This document shows positions 19,173-30,499 of a stretch of DNA of 64,000 nt, one piece after another. The position numbers and the translations under genes were made by a program. The notes under the pieces were generated by a model. The model had not been told where the DNA came from. It worked only from the letters and a program-made list of their open reading frames with translations, and made no database searches. The DNA is from Legionella quateirensis. GTDB lineage: Bacteria; Pseudomonadota; Gammaproteobacteria; Legionellales; Legionellaceae. The DNA is taken from the NCBI RefSeq assembly GCF_001467955.1, contig NZ_LNYR01000022.1, positions 33,293 to 97,292 of the forward strand, in the 5' to 3' direction. Within the stretch, counting starts at the first letter, position 1. Each line of letters opens with the position of its first letter.

Positions 19173-22100
19173 TTATTTATAAGCTAATTTACTTAACAAA
19201 GAGCTTATTTCAAAGATGCGTTCATCGGGGGCTGTGCTATCCAAAGTGAAGCGCAGGCGCTGTGGACCTTCCATTTGATAACGTTTTGCATGTACTTGAA
19301 TCAGACTAATTAATGCGCCTGGGTCTATTGATGGTTTTTCGTTAAAATCCAATTTTCCCTGTTGTCCACTGGCACTGATCTTTTGAATGCCTAACTCTGC
19401 GGCCTTTAATTTCAGTTCAGTAATCAGTAGTAAATGTTTAACAGGTTGAGGTAATAAACCGAACCTGTCGATTAGTTCTATTTGTAAATCGTGAATCTGT
19501 TGATTGCTTTTAGCATTGGATATCCTTTTATACATGATTAAACGATTATGAATATCTGCTATATAATCCTCAGGAATAATCGCGCTGATGCGCATATCAA
19601 TTTCTGGCCCCTGGTACATGGGCGCAGATAATTCCGGAATTTTTCCAGCTTTTAAATCATGCACTGCTCTATCCAGCATTTCCATAAACAAATTAAAGCC
19701 TATGGCCTGCATATTTCCACTTTGATCTTCTCCGAGTAACTCACCTGCTCCTCTAATTTCAAGATCATGAGTTGCCAGAGTAAAGCCTGCCCCCAGGTCT
19801 TCAAGAGACACTATGGCTTCCAGGCGTTTTACGGCATCAGGGGTTAATGATTTTTCTTCAGGTGTTAACAAATAAGCATATGCTTGATGATGGGAGCGTC
19901 CTACGCGTCCACGGAGCTGGTGTAATTGCGCCAGACCGAATTTGTCTGCTCTATCAATGATGATGGTATTGGCGGTAGGTATGTCTATCCCGGTTTCTAT
20001 AATTGTTGTACAGACTAATACATTAAAACGATGATGGTAAAAGTCAGACATCACCCGTTCCAGTTCTCGTTCACGCATTTGTCCATGAGCACTACGAATT
20101 TTTGCTTCGGGTACCAACGTTTGTAAATCCTGGCATACTCTATCGATGGTCTGTACATTATTATGCAGGAAAAATACTTGTCCACCTCTAAGAATTTCCC
20201 GAAGCAAGGCTTCTCGCACTACGATGTCTTTCTTTTCCTGCCAGAAGGTTTTTATCGCCAGCCGTTTTGCCGGTGGCGTTGCTATCAACGAAATGTCCCT
20301 GATTCCGGCCATGGCCATGTTGAGCGTTCTGGGAATTGGAGTTGCGGTCATGGATAAAATATCTACATGAGTTCGTAACGATTTCATGTGTTCTTTTTGT
20401 TTTACGCCAAATCGATGTTCTTCATCAATGATCAATAGGCCCAGATTCTTAAAATTAATGTTACTTTGGAATAATTTATGAGTTCCAATAACGATATCAA
20501 CTTTGCCTGATGTTAATGACTGGAGCACCGACTCTGATTCTTTAGCGCTGCGAAAGCGGGATAAGAGTTCAATATTGATAGGGAAATCCGCGAAGCGATC
20601 TCTGAATGACTCGAAATGTTGACCAGCCAGAAGGGTAGTAGGTACCAGAACACACACTTGCTTTCCATTTTGTACGGCCACAAATGCTGCCCGCATGGCA
20701 ACTTCAGTTTTACCAAAACCTACATCACCACAGATTAATCTATCCATCGGCCTTGGGGATTGCATGTCTTTAATGATCTGGTCTATGGCCTGTAGTTGGT
20801 CTACCGTTTCAGTAAATGGAAAGGCACTGGCAAATTTTATATATTCGCTGTGATTAAACTCATACTGATGTCCTGGTTGTGCTTCTCTTTTGGCGTACAG
20901 ATCCAGTAACTCAATAGCCACATCATGAATTTTTTCAGCTGCTTTTTTTCTTTCTTTTTGCCATTGATCCGTACCGAGTTTATGCAGTGGAGCATGGTCA
21001 CTGTCAACACCTGTATAACGGCTGATCAAATGAAGCGAGGTGACGGGGACGTATATTTTATCATCACCAGCATAGGCCAGTACCAGGAATTCGCTGGAAG
21101 TATCATTAGTGGTGATGTATTGCAACCCTTGATATCTTCCTACGCCAAATTGCAGGTGGACTACCGGAGCGCCCAGTCTTAATTCAGCCATATCACGTAT
21201 GATTAAATCAGGATCTACCGTTTTTTGCGTCGCTCTGCGCTGTGGCGTACTTTGTTCACCAAATAACTGGGATTCTACAATTAAGATAATATTTTTATTA
21301 TTTAATTCACAGCCGTAAATCAGTGGTCCTGTGGTAATACTGACTGGAGAATTATCATTAATAAAATCAACCCAGGTATTTTGTACCGTTGGGAATATCC
21401 CACTCGCTTTAAGAAGATCCAGTAGTACTTCACGTCGCCCGGCGCTTTCAACAACGATTAAGTATCGGGAAGAAGTTATCGAGCAGTACTGGCGCAATTG
21501 CAGTAAAGGTTCCTGATTTTTTCTGTCTATAGGTAACTGAGGCGCTTTGGAAATATCAAAATTTACCACTGCACCTTTTTTCTCTGAGGGTTTATGGAAT
21601 ACGCGCAATTGTTCGTACGTATTAGCATAGGTTAGTAATTCAGTAGGATTGATGAAGCATGCACCTGGAGTTAGAATTGGGCGGCTTACATCATAACGTC
21701 TTTGATCGTATCGTTCATTTAATTCTTGCCAGAATTGTTCTGCGTTTTCCTGTATGTCTTCAATAAGACATACTCTGGAGTCTTCAGGGAGGTAATCAAA
21801 AAAGGTTACGGTTTTATCAAAGAACAGGGGAAGATAATATTCTATACCTGAAGGAAACTGACCATTAGAAATGGATTCGTAGATAGGGCATTGACTGGGA
21901 TTTCCTGGGAAAAGTTCTCTGAAGGATCTCCTGAAGAGGGTTTGACTCTGTTCATTTAAAGGAAACTCACGTGCCGGCAATACATTGATTTCTGAAATTT
22001 TTTCTATGGTTCGTTGTGTTTCTGTATCGAATTGTCTTAAGCTTTCGATTTCATCATCAAACAGTTCAATTCGAAAAGGAAGTCCGCTTCCCATTGGATA

Positions 22101-22622
22101 AACATCTATTATGGAGCCACGTAAGGCAAATTCTCCATGTTCCAGAACCTTGTTGACACAGTGATAGCCTGCTTGCTGTAATTGATTTCTAAACGTATTC
22201 AGATCAAGTTTTTGACCTTCTTTCAACATCAATGCGTAGTGATTTAAAAACTCGGGAGGGCAGAGTCTGTGCATTAACGTGCTGGCTGAAGTAATTACTA
22301 CAGCATCCTTTACCTGTTGCATACGGCTTAAGGTATAAAGTCGTTCTGAAATAATGTCTTGATGTGGTGAGAACTGATCATAGGGTAATGTTTCCCAATC
22401 AGGAAAAAATAACAGTTCTTGTTGTTTTTTTTGTGGGTTCAGGAAAAACAGCAGTTCGTCCTGTAACTGGCTTGCACTAAGATTGTCTTGCGCAATCAGT
22501 AATTTAATTCCAGGTGTTTCCTGGCAATATTCAGCCAAGGCAAGAGCCAGACTGCTACCGTATAGTTGCCCCCAAATTTGTTTATTTTTTGTTGGATGGT
22601 AAAGCAGTGTTTCTGTAACCAT
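19173..22622 (-). CDS. mfd: Transcription-repair coupling factor Mfd
   Basis: Mfd (1149 aa, E. coli 1148) removes RNA polymerase stalled at DNA lesions and recruits UvrA. The N-terminal UvrB-like region is followed by the RNAP-interaction domain ([19 protein letters not shown]). The SF2 motor has Walker [13 protein letters not shown], the [12 protein letters not shown] box, [11 protein letters not shown] and [14 protein letters not shown]. The TRG (GRVGR and following) and C-terminal D7 domains complete the chain. ATG 22622 is the natural start. The region upstream of the start is filled by a repeat element. Confidence 0.98.
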   Translation of the reverse strand: MVTETLLYHPTKNKQIWGQLYGSSLALALAEYCQETPGIKLLIAQDNLSASQLQDELLFFLNPQKKQQELLFFPDWETLPYDQFSPHQDIISERLYTLSRMQQVKDAVVITSASTLMHRLCPPEFLNHYALMLKEGQKLDLNTFRNQLQQAGYHCVNKVLEHGEFALRGSIIDVYPMGSGLPFRIELFDDEIESLRQFDTETQRTIEKISEINVLPAREFPLNEQSQTLFRRSFRELFPGNPSQCPIYESISNGQFPSGIEYYLPLFFDKTVTFFDYLPEDSRVCLIEDIQENAEQFWQELNERYDQRRYDVSRPILTPGACFINPTELLTYANTYEQLRVFHKPSEKKGAVVNFDISKAPQLPIDRKNQEPLLQLRQYCSITSSRYLIVVESAGRREVLLDLLKASGIFPTVQNTWVDFINDNSPVSITTGPLIYGCELNNKNIILIVESQLFGEQSTPQRRATQKTVDPDLIIRDMAELRLGAPVVHLQFGVGRYQGLQYITTNDTSSEFLVLAYAGDDKIYVPVTSLHLISRYTGVDSDHAPLHKLGTDQWQKERKKAAEKIHDVAIELLDLYAKREAQPGHQYEFNHSEYIKFASAFPFTETVDQLQAIDQIIKDMQSPRPMDRLICGDVGFGKTEVAMRAAFVAVQNGKQVCVLVPTTLLAGQHFESFRDRFADFPINIELLSRFRSAKESESVLQSLTSGKVDIVIGTHKLFQSNINFKNLGLLIIDEEHRFGVKQKEHMKSLRTHVDILSMTATPIPRTLNMAMAGIRDISLIATPPAKRLAIKTFWQEKKDIVVREALLREILRGGQVFFLHNNVQTIDRVCQDLQTLVPEAKIRSAHGQMRERELERVMSDFYHHRFNVLVCTTIIETGIDIPTANTIIIDRADKFGLAQLHQLRGRVGRSHHQAYAYLLTPEEKSLTPDAVKRLEAIVSLEDLGAGFTLATHDLEIRGAGELLGEDQSGNMQAIGFNLFMEMLDRAVHDLKAGKIPELSAPMYQGPEIDMRISAIIPEDYIADIHNRLIMYKRISNAKSNQQIHDLQIELIDRFGLLPQPVKHLLLITELKLKAAELGIQKISASGQQGKLDFNEKPSIDPGALISLIQVHAKRYQMEGPQRLRFTLDSTAPDERIFEISSLLSKLAYK

Positions 22623-22779
22623 GGGATTATAAAGCAGTCAAAACCGAAAAGAGGGTTATTATACCTGTATATTTTCTATTCTGCATCCTAAAAGACACAC
22701 ATCAGGGTAAACGTGTCTAATTTTCGAACTAGGTTGTTGCCATTAAGTTAAGGATTATTTATTGTAGATTGGCTCATTT

Positions 22780-22869
22780 CGTAGCCCGTATTAGCGAAGC
22801 GTAATACGGGGAAACTATGGAGTTTGTTGCTCTATCGATCCTGTATTACGCTTCGCTAATACAGGCTAC
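22780..22869. repeat. Palindromic repeat, family B, copy 2
   Basis: Double-hairpin element beginning CGTAGCCCGTATTAGCGAAG and ending in TACAGGCTAC, inverted relative to copy 1 at 127-215 and nearly identical to copy 3 at 23059-23148. It is the left part of tandem unit 1. Confidence 0.85.
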
Positions 22870-22914
22870 TTAGGCTTTGCCGAGGGGTAAAAGCGTCGCA
22901 AAGCGGCTTAGTCC

Positions 22915-23058
22915 CTAAGTCGGCATGGACTCCAGTTCAAAGGTTATTTCTTTATGCTCTTCAGGATTTAATACGATTTGAGACATATAAAGAATGGTGA
23001 TGCTTAAAGGCAGCAGGCACATGAGATCTACTGGAAATTTAAGGACACCAATTCCGCT
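22915..23058 (-). pseudogene. Duplicated 3' end of the APC permease gene
   Basis: About 46 codons plus the stop repeat the end of the permease at 23193-24749 (GVLKFPVDLMCLLPL ... FELESMPT), with one visible amino-acid change (SITILYM for SIIILYM). The reading frame stays open but has lost the rest of the gene, so it is a relic of the tandem duplication and not a functional gene. Upstream of it lies the palindrome of unit 2. Confidence 0.9.
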
Positions 23059-23148
23059 CGTAGCCCGTATTAGCGAAGCGTAATACGGGGAAACAATGGA
23101 GTTTGTTGCCAAATCGATCCTGTATTACGCTTCGCTAATACAGGCTAC
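23059..23148. repeat. Palindromic repeat, family B, copy 3
   Basis: Same double-hairpin element as at 22780-22869 and in the same orientation. It separates the pseudogene fragment from the intact permease stop codon. Confidence 0.85.
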
Positions 23149-23192
23149 TAAGGATTTGCAGAGGGGAATAACATCGCAAAGAGGATTAGTCC

Positions 23193-24749
23193 CTAAGTCG
23201 GCATGGACTCCAGTTCAAAGGTTATTTCTTTATGCTCCTCAGGATTTAATACGATTTGAGACATATAGAGAATAATGATGCTTAAAGGCAGCAGGCACAT
23301 GAGATCTACTGGAAATTTAAGGACACCAATTCCGCCAAAAGATCCAAGGTACGAAACCAAAAGCAGTGAAAACATATAGAATATAAACCAATATAAGGAG
23401 TAGTTATGAAGGATAAAACTCTTACGATGGTAGGCAAAACTGATTAATAGACCGATCAATAAAGCGACATCAAGTTTCCATAAAATAGAGAATCCACACC
23501 AATACAGCATTAAATTACAAAAATAAAATGCGAGATGAGAACACACCAGACTGCCTGACAGTTTAAAGGGTCTGTGTGTATTGGGTTGCAATTTGCGCAT
23601 TGCCAAAAGACAAATAGGCCCAATGCTATAAGAGAGTATACTTGCCGACGATAGGAACGCCACCAGTTTCTGCCAACCGGGAAAGGGTAAAAAGGAAAAA
23701 ATACCAACCAAAAAATTGGCATAAAGGGTTACATAAGGGATCTTGTGACGATTTACTTTTAAAAATAATTTGGGTAAATGATTATTCAAAGCCATGCCGT
23801 AAACAATTCTTGACGTTGCGGCGGTATATACAAGGGTAGTTCCAAAAGGAGAGAAGGCGGCATCAATCATCAACAGAGTAGCGACGACTCCAAGACCCAG
23901 CAATAAAGTCAGTCCAACCAAGGGACCGCTATCACCAGGATAACTTAATGCACTCCATCCGTGGGTCAAGTATTTTTGCGGCATGGCTGCAATAAAACTG
24001 AGTTGCAACATGAAATAAAGAAGAAAACCAATCAGAACAGCACCCAGTATGGCAATTGGAATGTTGCGTTGTGGGTTTTTAACTTCTCCTGCCAGAATCA
24101 GGCCATTTTGAAATCCGGTAAACGCAAAAATAACACCACCTGCTGATAGTGCGGAAAAAATATTCACCCAGCTGCTTTTATCGCCCAGACTCAGACTAAT
24201 ATTTCCCATGTCAGGGGCGCTGTGCAGAAGAGCGATGATTGCCACGCTGGGCAGGGCAAATTTGATGAGGCTGGCATATTTGTTACATTCTGCCAGTAAC
24301 TTGATGCCGTATGAGTTGAGAATGACGACAAACAGCATAATGCCGATGGCTACAATATAGCCTGTTCCTGACAGTTTAAGCGTTGCCGGATCGTCAACAA
24401 TCAGTGTGGGGAAAAAATGACTGGAATACTGAAGGATTGCCTGTATTTCAATGGGAGTCATTACGACGTATGAAAGCCATGAAGTCCAGGCAAATAAAAA
24501 ACCTACTTCCTGTCCATGAGTATAAGTTGGATAATTTGACATCCCTCCGGAAACGGGAAACATAGTACCCAGTTCACATAAGGGAAGAGCGATGAATAGC
24601 ATGAACAGAGCGGCAATGATCCAGCTTATCAATGCGTTGCTTCCCGCCATCTGGGCGCTGATATAAGGACTAAAAAGCCAACCTGAACCAATCATTCCGC
24701 CAGCAGAGGCGACCAATATATTAATAGTTGAGATATCACGTTTTAACAA
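23193..24749 (-). CDS. APC-superfamily amino-acid permease
   Basis: A 518 aa inner-membrane carrier with about 12 transmembrane segments. The first helix has the unwound glycine motif ASAGGMIGSGWLFSP, typical of APC amino-acid transporters, followed by LPLCELGTMFPVSGGMSNYP. The middle has FAFTGFQNGLILAGEVKNP, the helix-6 motif of the family. Substrate is not deducible. It is the last gene of a minus-strand run (27198-28097, 26026-27201, rmuC, this gene), 16 bp after rmuC. Its 3' end has been duplicated downstream. Confidence 0.9.
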   Translation of the reverse strand: MLKRDISTINILVASAGGMIGSGWLFSPYISAQMAGSNALISWIIAALFMLFIALPLCELGTMFPVSGGMSNYPTYTHGQEVGFLFAWTSWLSYVVMTPIEIQAILQYSSHFFPTLIVDDPATLKLSGTGYIVAIGIMLFVVILNSYGIKLLAECNKYASLIKFALPSVAIIALLHSAPDMGNISLSLGDKSSWVNIFSALSAGGVIFAFTGFQNGLILAGEVKNPQRNIPIAILGAVLIGFLLYFMLQLSFIAAMPQKYLTHGWSALSYPGDSGPLVGLTLLLGLGVVATLLMIDAAFSPFGTTLVYTAATSRIVYGMALNNHLPKLFLKVNRHKIPYVTLYANFLVGIFSFLPFPGWQKLVAFLSSASILSYSIGPICLLAMRKLQPNTHRPFKLSGSLVCSHLAFYFCNLMLYWCGFSILWKLDVALLIGLLISFAYHRKSFILHNYSLYWFIFYMFSLLLVSYLGSFGGIGVLKFPVDLMCLLPLSIIILYMSQIVLNPEEHKEITFELESMPT

Positions 24750-24765
24750 GGATAATTCCTCTTGG

Positions 24766-26022
24766 TTACTCAGTTTCGATTAATTCTACTTTAGCCAGCT
24801 CCAGCTCATCCAACTCAATTTCTACTGATTCAATTTTTTGGAAGCGCGAAGTAATTTTTTTGGCGGAAGTATTCACTTCATTGACGTCCTGATGTGCTAA
24901 ATCAATGTGTTTGGACAGCTTATCCATACGTTTTTCAAAACGTTGGAAATCATCTGCAAGAGCGTGTAAATGTTTTTGGATAATGTGTACCTGTTTTCGT
25001 GTGGCATCATCTTTAAGTACTGCTTTAGCAGTAGTCAATACAGCCATTAAGGTACTGGGTGAGACCAGCCAAACTTTTAATCGTTGTGATAATGAAATCA
25101 GATCTGGGTAATTAGCATGAATTTCCGCAAAAATGGATTCAGCAGGTATAAACATCATGGCACCATCTGTGGTTTCATTGGGGATGATGTATTTTTCTGC
25201 AATGTCCTTAATGTGTTTCTGGATGTCCTGACGAAATTGCTGTTGGATGGATTTTCTTTCAACGGACATGGCATCCGTGTTGATTAAGCGTTGATAGGTT
25301 TCCAGGGGAAATTTGGCATCGATTACTACATTGCCTGTAGGTTCTGGTAAAAATAAAATACAATCTGCCCGTTTTTGATTGCTCAGAGTGTATTGCATTT
25401 GATAATGAGCGCTTGGGATCATATTGCTGATTAATGTCGAAAGTTGCACTTCGCCAAAGGCGCCTCGGGCTTTTTTGTCCACCAGTACATCCTGTAAACT
25501 GACCACATGATTGGACAGTTCGGTAATTTTCTTTTGCGCTTCATCAATAATGGTCAGTCGTTTGACTACATCAATAAATGTTGATGATGTCTTTTCAAAA
25601 CCTTCGGTTAATTTATGGTTAACCTGCTGAGTCAGGCTGTGCAGATGATTGCGTATTTCTTCCGTAAGAAGGTGTAAATGAGAGGTGAGTGAGCCTGCAT
25701 GCTGCTGAAAACTATGACTCATTTGTTCACGAACATCAGTCATTTGTTTTTGAATCGTATCACTGATGATTTGTTGAGTAATCAGTTGTCCATGAGCTAT
25801 TTTCTCATTAATACTGTTTTGGCTGCTTTGATATGATTGAGCCAGATCCATATGCAACTGGTGCAATTGAGTGGTCAGAGCGTGCTGGATTTTTTCGTTA
25901 ATACTTTCGCTCAGCGCTTTTTGTTGATGTTGCTTTTTGATAAACCAGAGTGTCAGGATCACTTGCAGGGCAATAGCGCATGCTATGCCCTCAATAAGGG
26001 TGAAGGAAGAAAAGGATATCAT
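24766..26022 (-). CDS. rmuC: DNA recombination protein RmuC
   Basis: A 418 aa membrane-anchored nuclease-fold protein implicated in limiting recombination at inverted repeats. One N-terminal transmembrane helix (IEGIACAIALQVILTLWFI) is followed by a long coiled coil (about 35-165). The PD-(D/E)XK-like RmuC domain comes next, with RADCILFLPEPTGNVVIDAKFP and the later MMFIPAESIFAEI. The start lies three bases after the stop of the gene at 26026-27201, indicating translational coupling. Confidence 0.93.
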   Translation of the reverse strand: MISFSSFTLIEGIACAIALQVILTLWFIKKQHQQKALSESINEKIQHALTTQLHQLHMDLAQSYQSSQNSINEKIAHGQLITQQIISDTIQKQMTDVREQMSHSFQQHAGSLTSHLHLLTEEIRNHLHSLTQQVNHKLTEGFEKTSSTFIDVVKRLTIIDEAQKKITELSNHVVSLQDVLVDKKARGAFGEVQLSTLISNMIPSAHYQMQYTLSNQKRADCILFLPEPTGNVVIDAKFPLETYQRLINTDAMSVERKSIQQQFRQDIQKHIKDIAEKYIIPNETTDGAMMFIPAESIFAEIHANYPDLISLSQRLKVWLVSPSTLMAVLTTAKAVLKDDATRKQVHIIQKHLHALADDFQRFEKRMDKLSKHIDLAHQDVNEVNTSAKKITSRFQKIESVEIELDELELAKVELIETE

Positions 26023-26025
26023 GCA

Positions 26026-27201
26026 TTATTCCACTAATTGGGTAAGCTTGATAGGTTGATTATATTGGTAAACAGTTTTTAGCTGACCGTAATCTATCAA
26101 ACGTAAATAACCTAAATAAAGACTATCGTCTGCTAATTGATTGGAATTGTCAAAGGTAAATTGAATAACCTGTTTTCCAGGTTCAAGCCATTGCGCCCGT
26201 TGGGAGGTCTCAATAGGGGTTACTTCACCTTTACCATTTTTTCGATATAAGACACTCTGTAGTGCGTAGCGGCTTGCAGTAGCTACATCAAGGGTTGCGA
26301 CAAAGGTTAAGGGTTTTGATGATAATTTCTTGACACTTATCATACTGGCAGAGGGAACAGAATAAGAAAACGCGGTGTGTCCGCTACGTCGAATCAGTTG
26401 TTGTCCATATTCAGACTGGATGTTCGTTTCAAGATACCAATTCTCGCCATGGTCATTGCTTTCCGAGTTTAATACTGTAGTGGCTTCAAACTGGTTTTTT
26501 TTAACCTTGCTTAATTTCAGAGGTACATATTGTCCGCCGGGTCCAATGAGCGATGCATTAATATCATAAATATCATGATCGATATAATCATCGACCAACG
26601 TTATTTTTGCAGTTAACTTATCGCCATATTGATAATGGATTGAGTCCGTCTGGACATCCAGATAGGTTGGGGAAAATTTGTCATACACGTTAATCAGATA
26701 GGCGTCTGCATCATTTGATGAGTGCTCTTCGCTTTTAAGAATGAATGTTCCAAAACCTAGCTCAGGCTTTATTTGCAGCATGGTTTGATGTTTTGTCGAT
26801 AAGGTTTTATCACCAAAAGGTTCATCCTGACTGAATAAGGCTGAGGCTTCCTGTAAACTCAATAATTGATTTTTAGGCGTTTTGATTTTTAACTGTGGAA
26901 TCAGTTTATTTTGCATGGGAGTAATGCGCACAACTGCTCCCGGGGCTGTTGTGGTGATCAGGACTCCAGCACGAAGCTGTTCCAGGCTGATGCGTTCTTT
27001 ATAGCCATAACTTTTTTGGCTGTTATTGATTGTACGATTCAATGGCTCATTGGATATGCTCCATTTATCCTGCAAATTTTCATGAGATAATTGACTGCAC
27101 ACATCACACTCATAGGATTTGACAGGTTGTCTTGGTAAGGTCAGTGCATGTGCCTGGGTAAAACACAATGCAGAGATTAGTACGAGTTGAGTCGTTTTCA
27201 T
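26026..27201 (-). CDS. Secreted or periplasmic protein of unknown function (possibly DUF4785-like)
   Basis: A 391 aa protein with a clear Sec signal peptide, probably cut after QAHA (residue ~19). A CDVC pair follows early in the mature part. The rest looks beta-rich, with Ig-like segments (DKLTAKITLVDDYIDHDIYD; SLIGPGGQYVPLKL) as in repeat-domain exported proteins. A link to the Legionella/Coxiella DUF4785 group is from memory and unchecked. Its first codons overlap the end of the secreted hydrolase-like gene by 4 bp, so the two exported proteins are made together. Confidence 0.8.
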   Translation of the reverse strand: MKTTQLVLISALCFTQAHALTLPRQPVKSYECDVCSQLSHENLQDKWSISNEPLNRTINNSQKSYGYKERISLEQLRAGVLITTTAPGAVVRITPMQNKLIPQLKIKTPKNQLLSLQEASALFSQDEPFGDKTLSTKHQTMLQIKPELGFGTFILKSEEHSSNDADAYLINVYDKFSPTYLDVQTDSIHYQYGDKLTAKITLVDDYIDHDIYDINASLIGPGGQYVPLKLSKVKKNQFEATTVLNSESNDHGENWYLETNIQSEYGQQLIRRSGHTAFSYSVPSASMISVKKLSSKPLTFVATLDVATASRYALQSVLYRKNGKGEVTPIETSQRAQWLEPGKQVIQFTFDNSNQLADDSLYLGYLRLIDYGQLKTVYQYNQPIKLTQLVE

Positions 27202-28097
27202 TGTACAGCTCCTTCTGTAGATAAGGCACTTATCAGAATTTGATCAAAGCCAAAACAGGAGTGACGGCTTTGGTTATGGCTTAAGGGCGCATTATCTTCG
27301 GTTTTATCCCGGTCGTAAAACCACAGTTCTCCAGCAGCCAGTTGTGAGGTGCAATTTAAAAAACCATCCGCGCACGTGTCCAGATACAGTTTAGTGATTT
27401 TCAAACCACTGTTTTGTAAATAACCATTGCAATAACTTGATGTAGAAAAGGGAGAGGCATAAACATCGGTCCCCACAATGACTTTAAATGGAGTTGACAG
27501 AGAAGGGCGTCCTTTACCGCCTAATAGTAATTCTTCATTATAAATGAGCATATCGCCTACACGTTGTTGTTTGACTGCATCAGAGAGATAACCCAGCAAC
27601 CAGGCAAGGCTGGTTTCAAATACTCCACCGCCAAGAACTTCATCCGCCAATGGTGTTCCTGAACTGGAGGGTGCTATGGCGATGACCTGACTAATTTTGT
27701 GTTTCAGTGCCAGATAGCGACCGTCATAAGTAGGATTGGAGAGTATCCAGCGAATAATATTGGCGCCATCAGAGTGGGTGTAGACGGTCATGGAACTGAT
27801 GTTTTTTCCTTTAATAAACTCAAGGAGTTGGTCTGCGACGCAGTTTGCAGCGTCTTCATGCCACATATACTGACTAAAATCGCAATGTACTACTAACAGG
27901 TTTTCCGGTTTAGCCAGGGCTTTAGAAATACTGTCAACAAAATCTGTTTTCCAATAACCACCATAGGCGTCTTCTCTATGATCACGGGTACCATGTACTA
28001 AAGCGATGCCTGGATTGGGTGTGTTTTCTGGAAGAGCCTGGATTAAAGTTGAGAATAAAAACAAACAGAGAGCTATTATTTTGCGTTGAAGGTCCAT
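27198..28097 (-). CDS. Secreted alpha/beta-hydrolase-like protein
   Basis: A 299 aa protein with a signal peptide (FLFSTLIQA, cut near residue 21). The mature part opens with IALVHGTRDH, like the first strand and oxyanion region of lipase-type alpha/beta hydrolases. The nucleophile elbow would be YTHSDGANI, in which the first Gly of GXSXG is Thr, so activity is uncertain. Later IAIAPSSSGTPLADE resembles the segment after strand 6 in lipases. Four cysteines near the C-terminus (SYCNG, DTCADGFLNCTS) suggest disulfides in an exported protein. It heads the operon with the secreted partner, rmuC and the permease. Confidence 0.75.
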   Translation of the reverse strand: MDLQRKIIALCLFLFSTLIQALPENTPNPGIALVHGTRDHREDAYGGYWKTDFVDSISKALAKPENLLVVHCDFSQYMWHEDAANCVADQLLEFIKGKNISSMTVYTHSDGANIIRWILSNPTYDGRYLALKHKISQVIAIAPSSSGTPLADEVLGGGVFETSLAWLLGYLSDAVKQQRVGDMLIYNEELLLGGKGRPSLSTPFKVIVGTDVYASPFSTSSYCNGYLQNSGLKITKLYLDTCADGFLNCTSQLAAGELWFYDRDKTEDNAPLSHNQSRHSCFGFDQILISALSTEGAVQ

Positions 28098-28236
28098 TTC
28101 TAAAATACCCCAATTAAATCAGAAACGTATCTATATCATAATTAGGTTCATGGATACAAGCGGTATAAAATGAAGTGTAAAGTGTACTTTTTTGATGTTC
28201 GAAAGTAGGAATAAAAGTGATAAACTGGATTTTTAA

Positions 28237-30279
<2,043 letters not shown>

Positions 30280-30305
30280 AAATGACCCTCGCTAATCGGT
30301 GTGAG

Positions 30306-30450
30306 ATAAGGTAATTTCTCAATATCCTGGGAAACGTCACCGCGAACGCAGTGAGGGATCTCCTGATAGTGGTACTGTGCCTGCATTTGAAGATCCTTTA
30401 CTACGTTCAGGATTACGAAATTTCCGGGGTTATTGAGAAGTTACGAGATA
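30306..30450. repeat. Inverted-repeat element between ligA and the ABC transporter
   Basis: TAATTTCTCAATATCCTGGGAAA-like sequence (in part, 30312-30333) is the imperfect complement of 30421-30443 (TTTCCGGGGTTATTGAGAAG), with GAGATAAGG and GAGATA at the outer edges. About 85 bp lie between the arms and carry no open frame. Probably another non-coding palindromic repeat family. Confidence 0.6.
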
Positions 30451-30499
30451 AGGATATACTTTCATGAATATTCTATTATTTTTGGCACAGGGAATTTAA

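Larger units (their letters stand above)
22623..23336. repeat. Tandem duplication of a ~278 bp unit (22780-23058 and 23059-23336)
   Basis: Two head-to-tail units share most of their bases. Each starts with a family B palindrome and continues through a spacer into the 3' end of the downstream permease gene, ending at ...AATTCCGC. Unit 2 contains the true gene end; unit 1 is the extra copy. Divergence is greatest in the spacer (22870-22910 against 23149-23190). The bases 22623-22779 hold nothing recognisable apart from the mfd upstream region. Confidence 0.9.

Noticed and set aside
22915..23112. 65-codon minus-strand frame as an independent gene
   Set aside because: It is the duplicated 3' end of the neighbouring permease, and its first codons come from the palindromic repeat.
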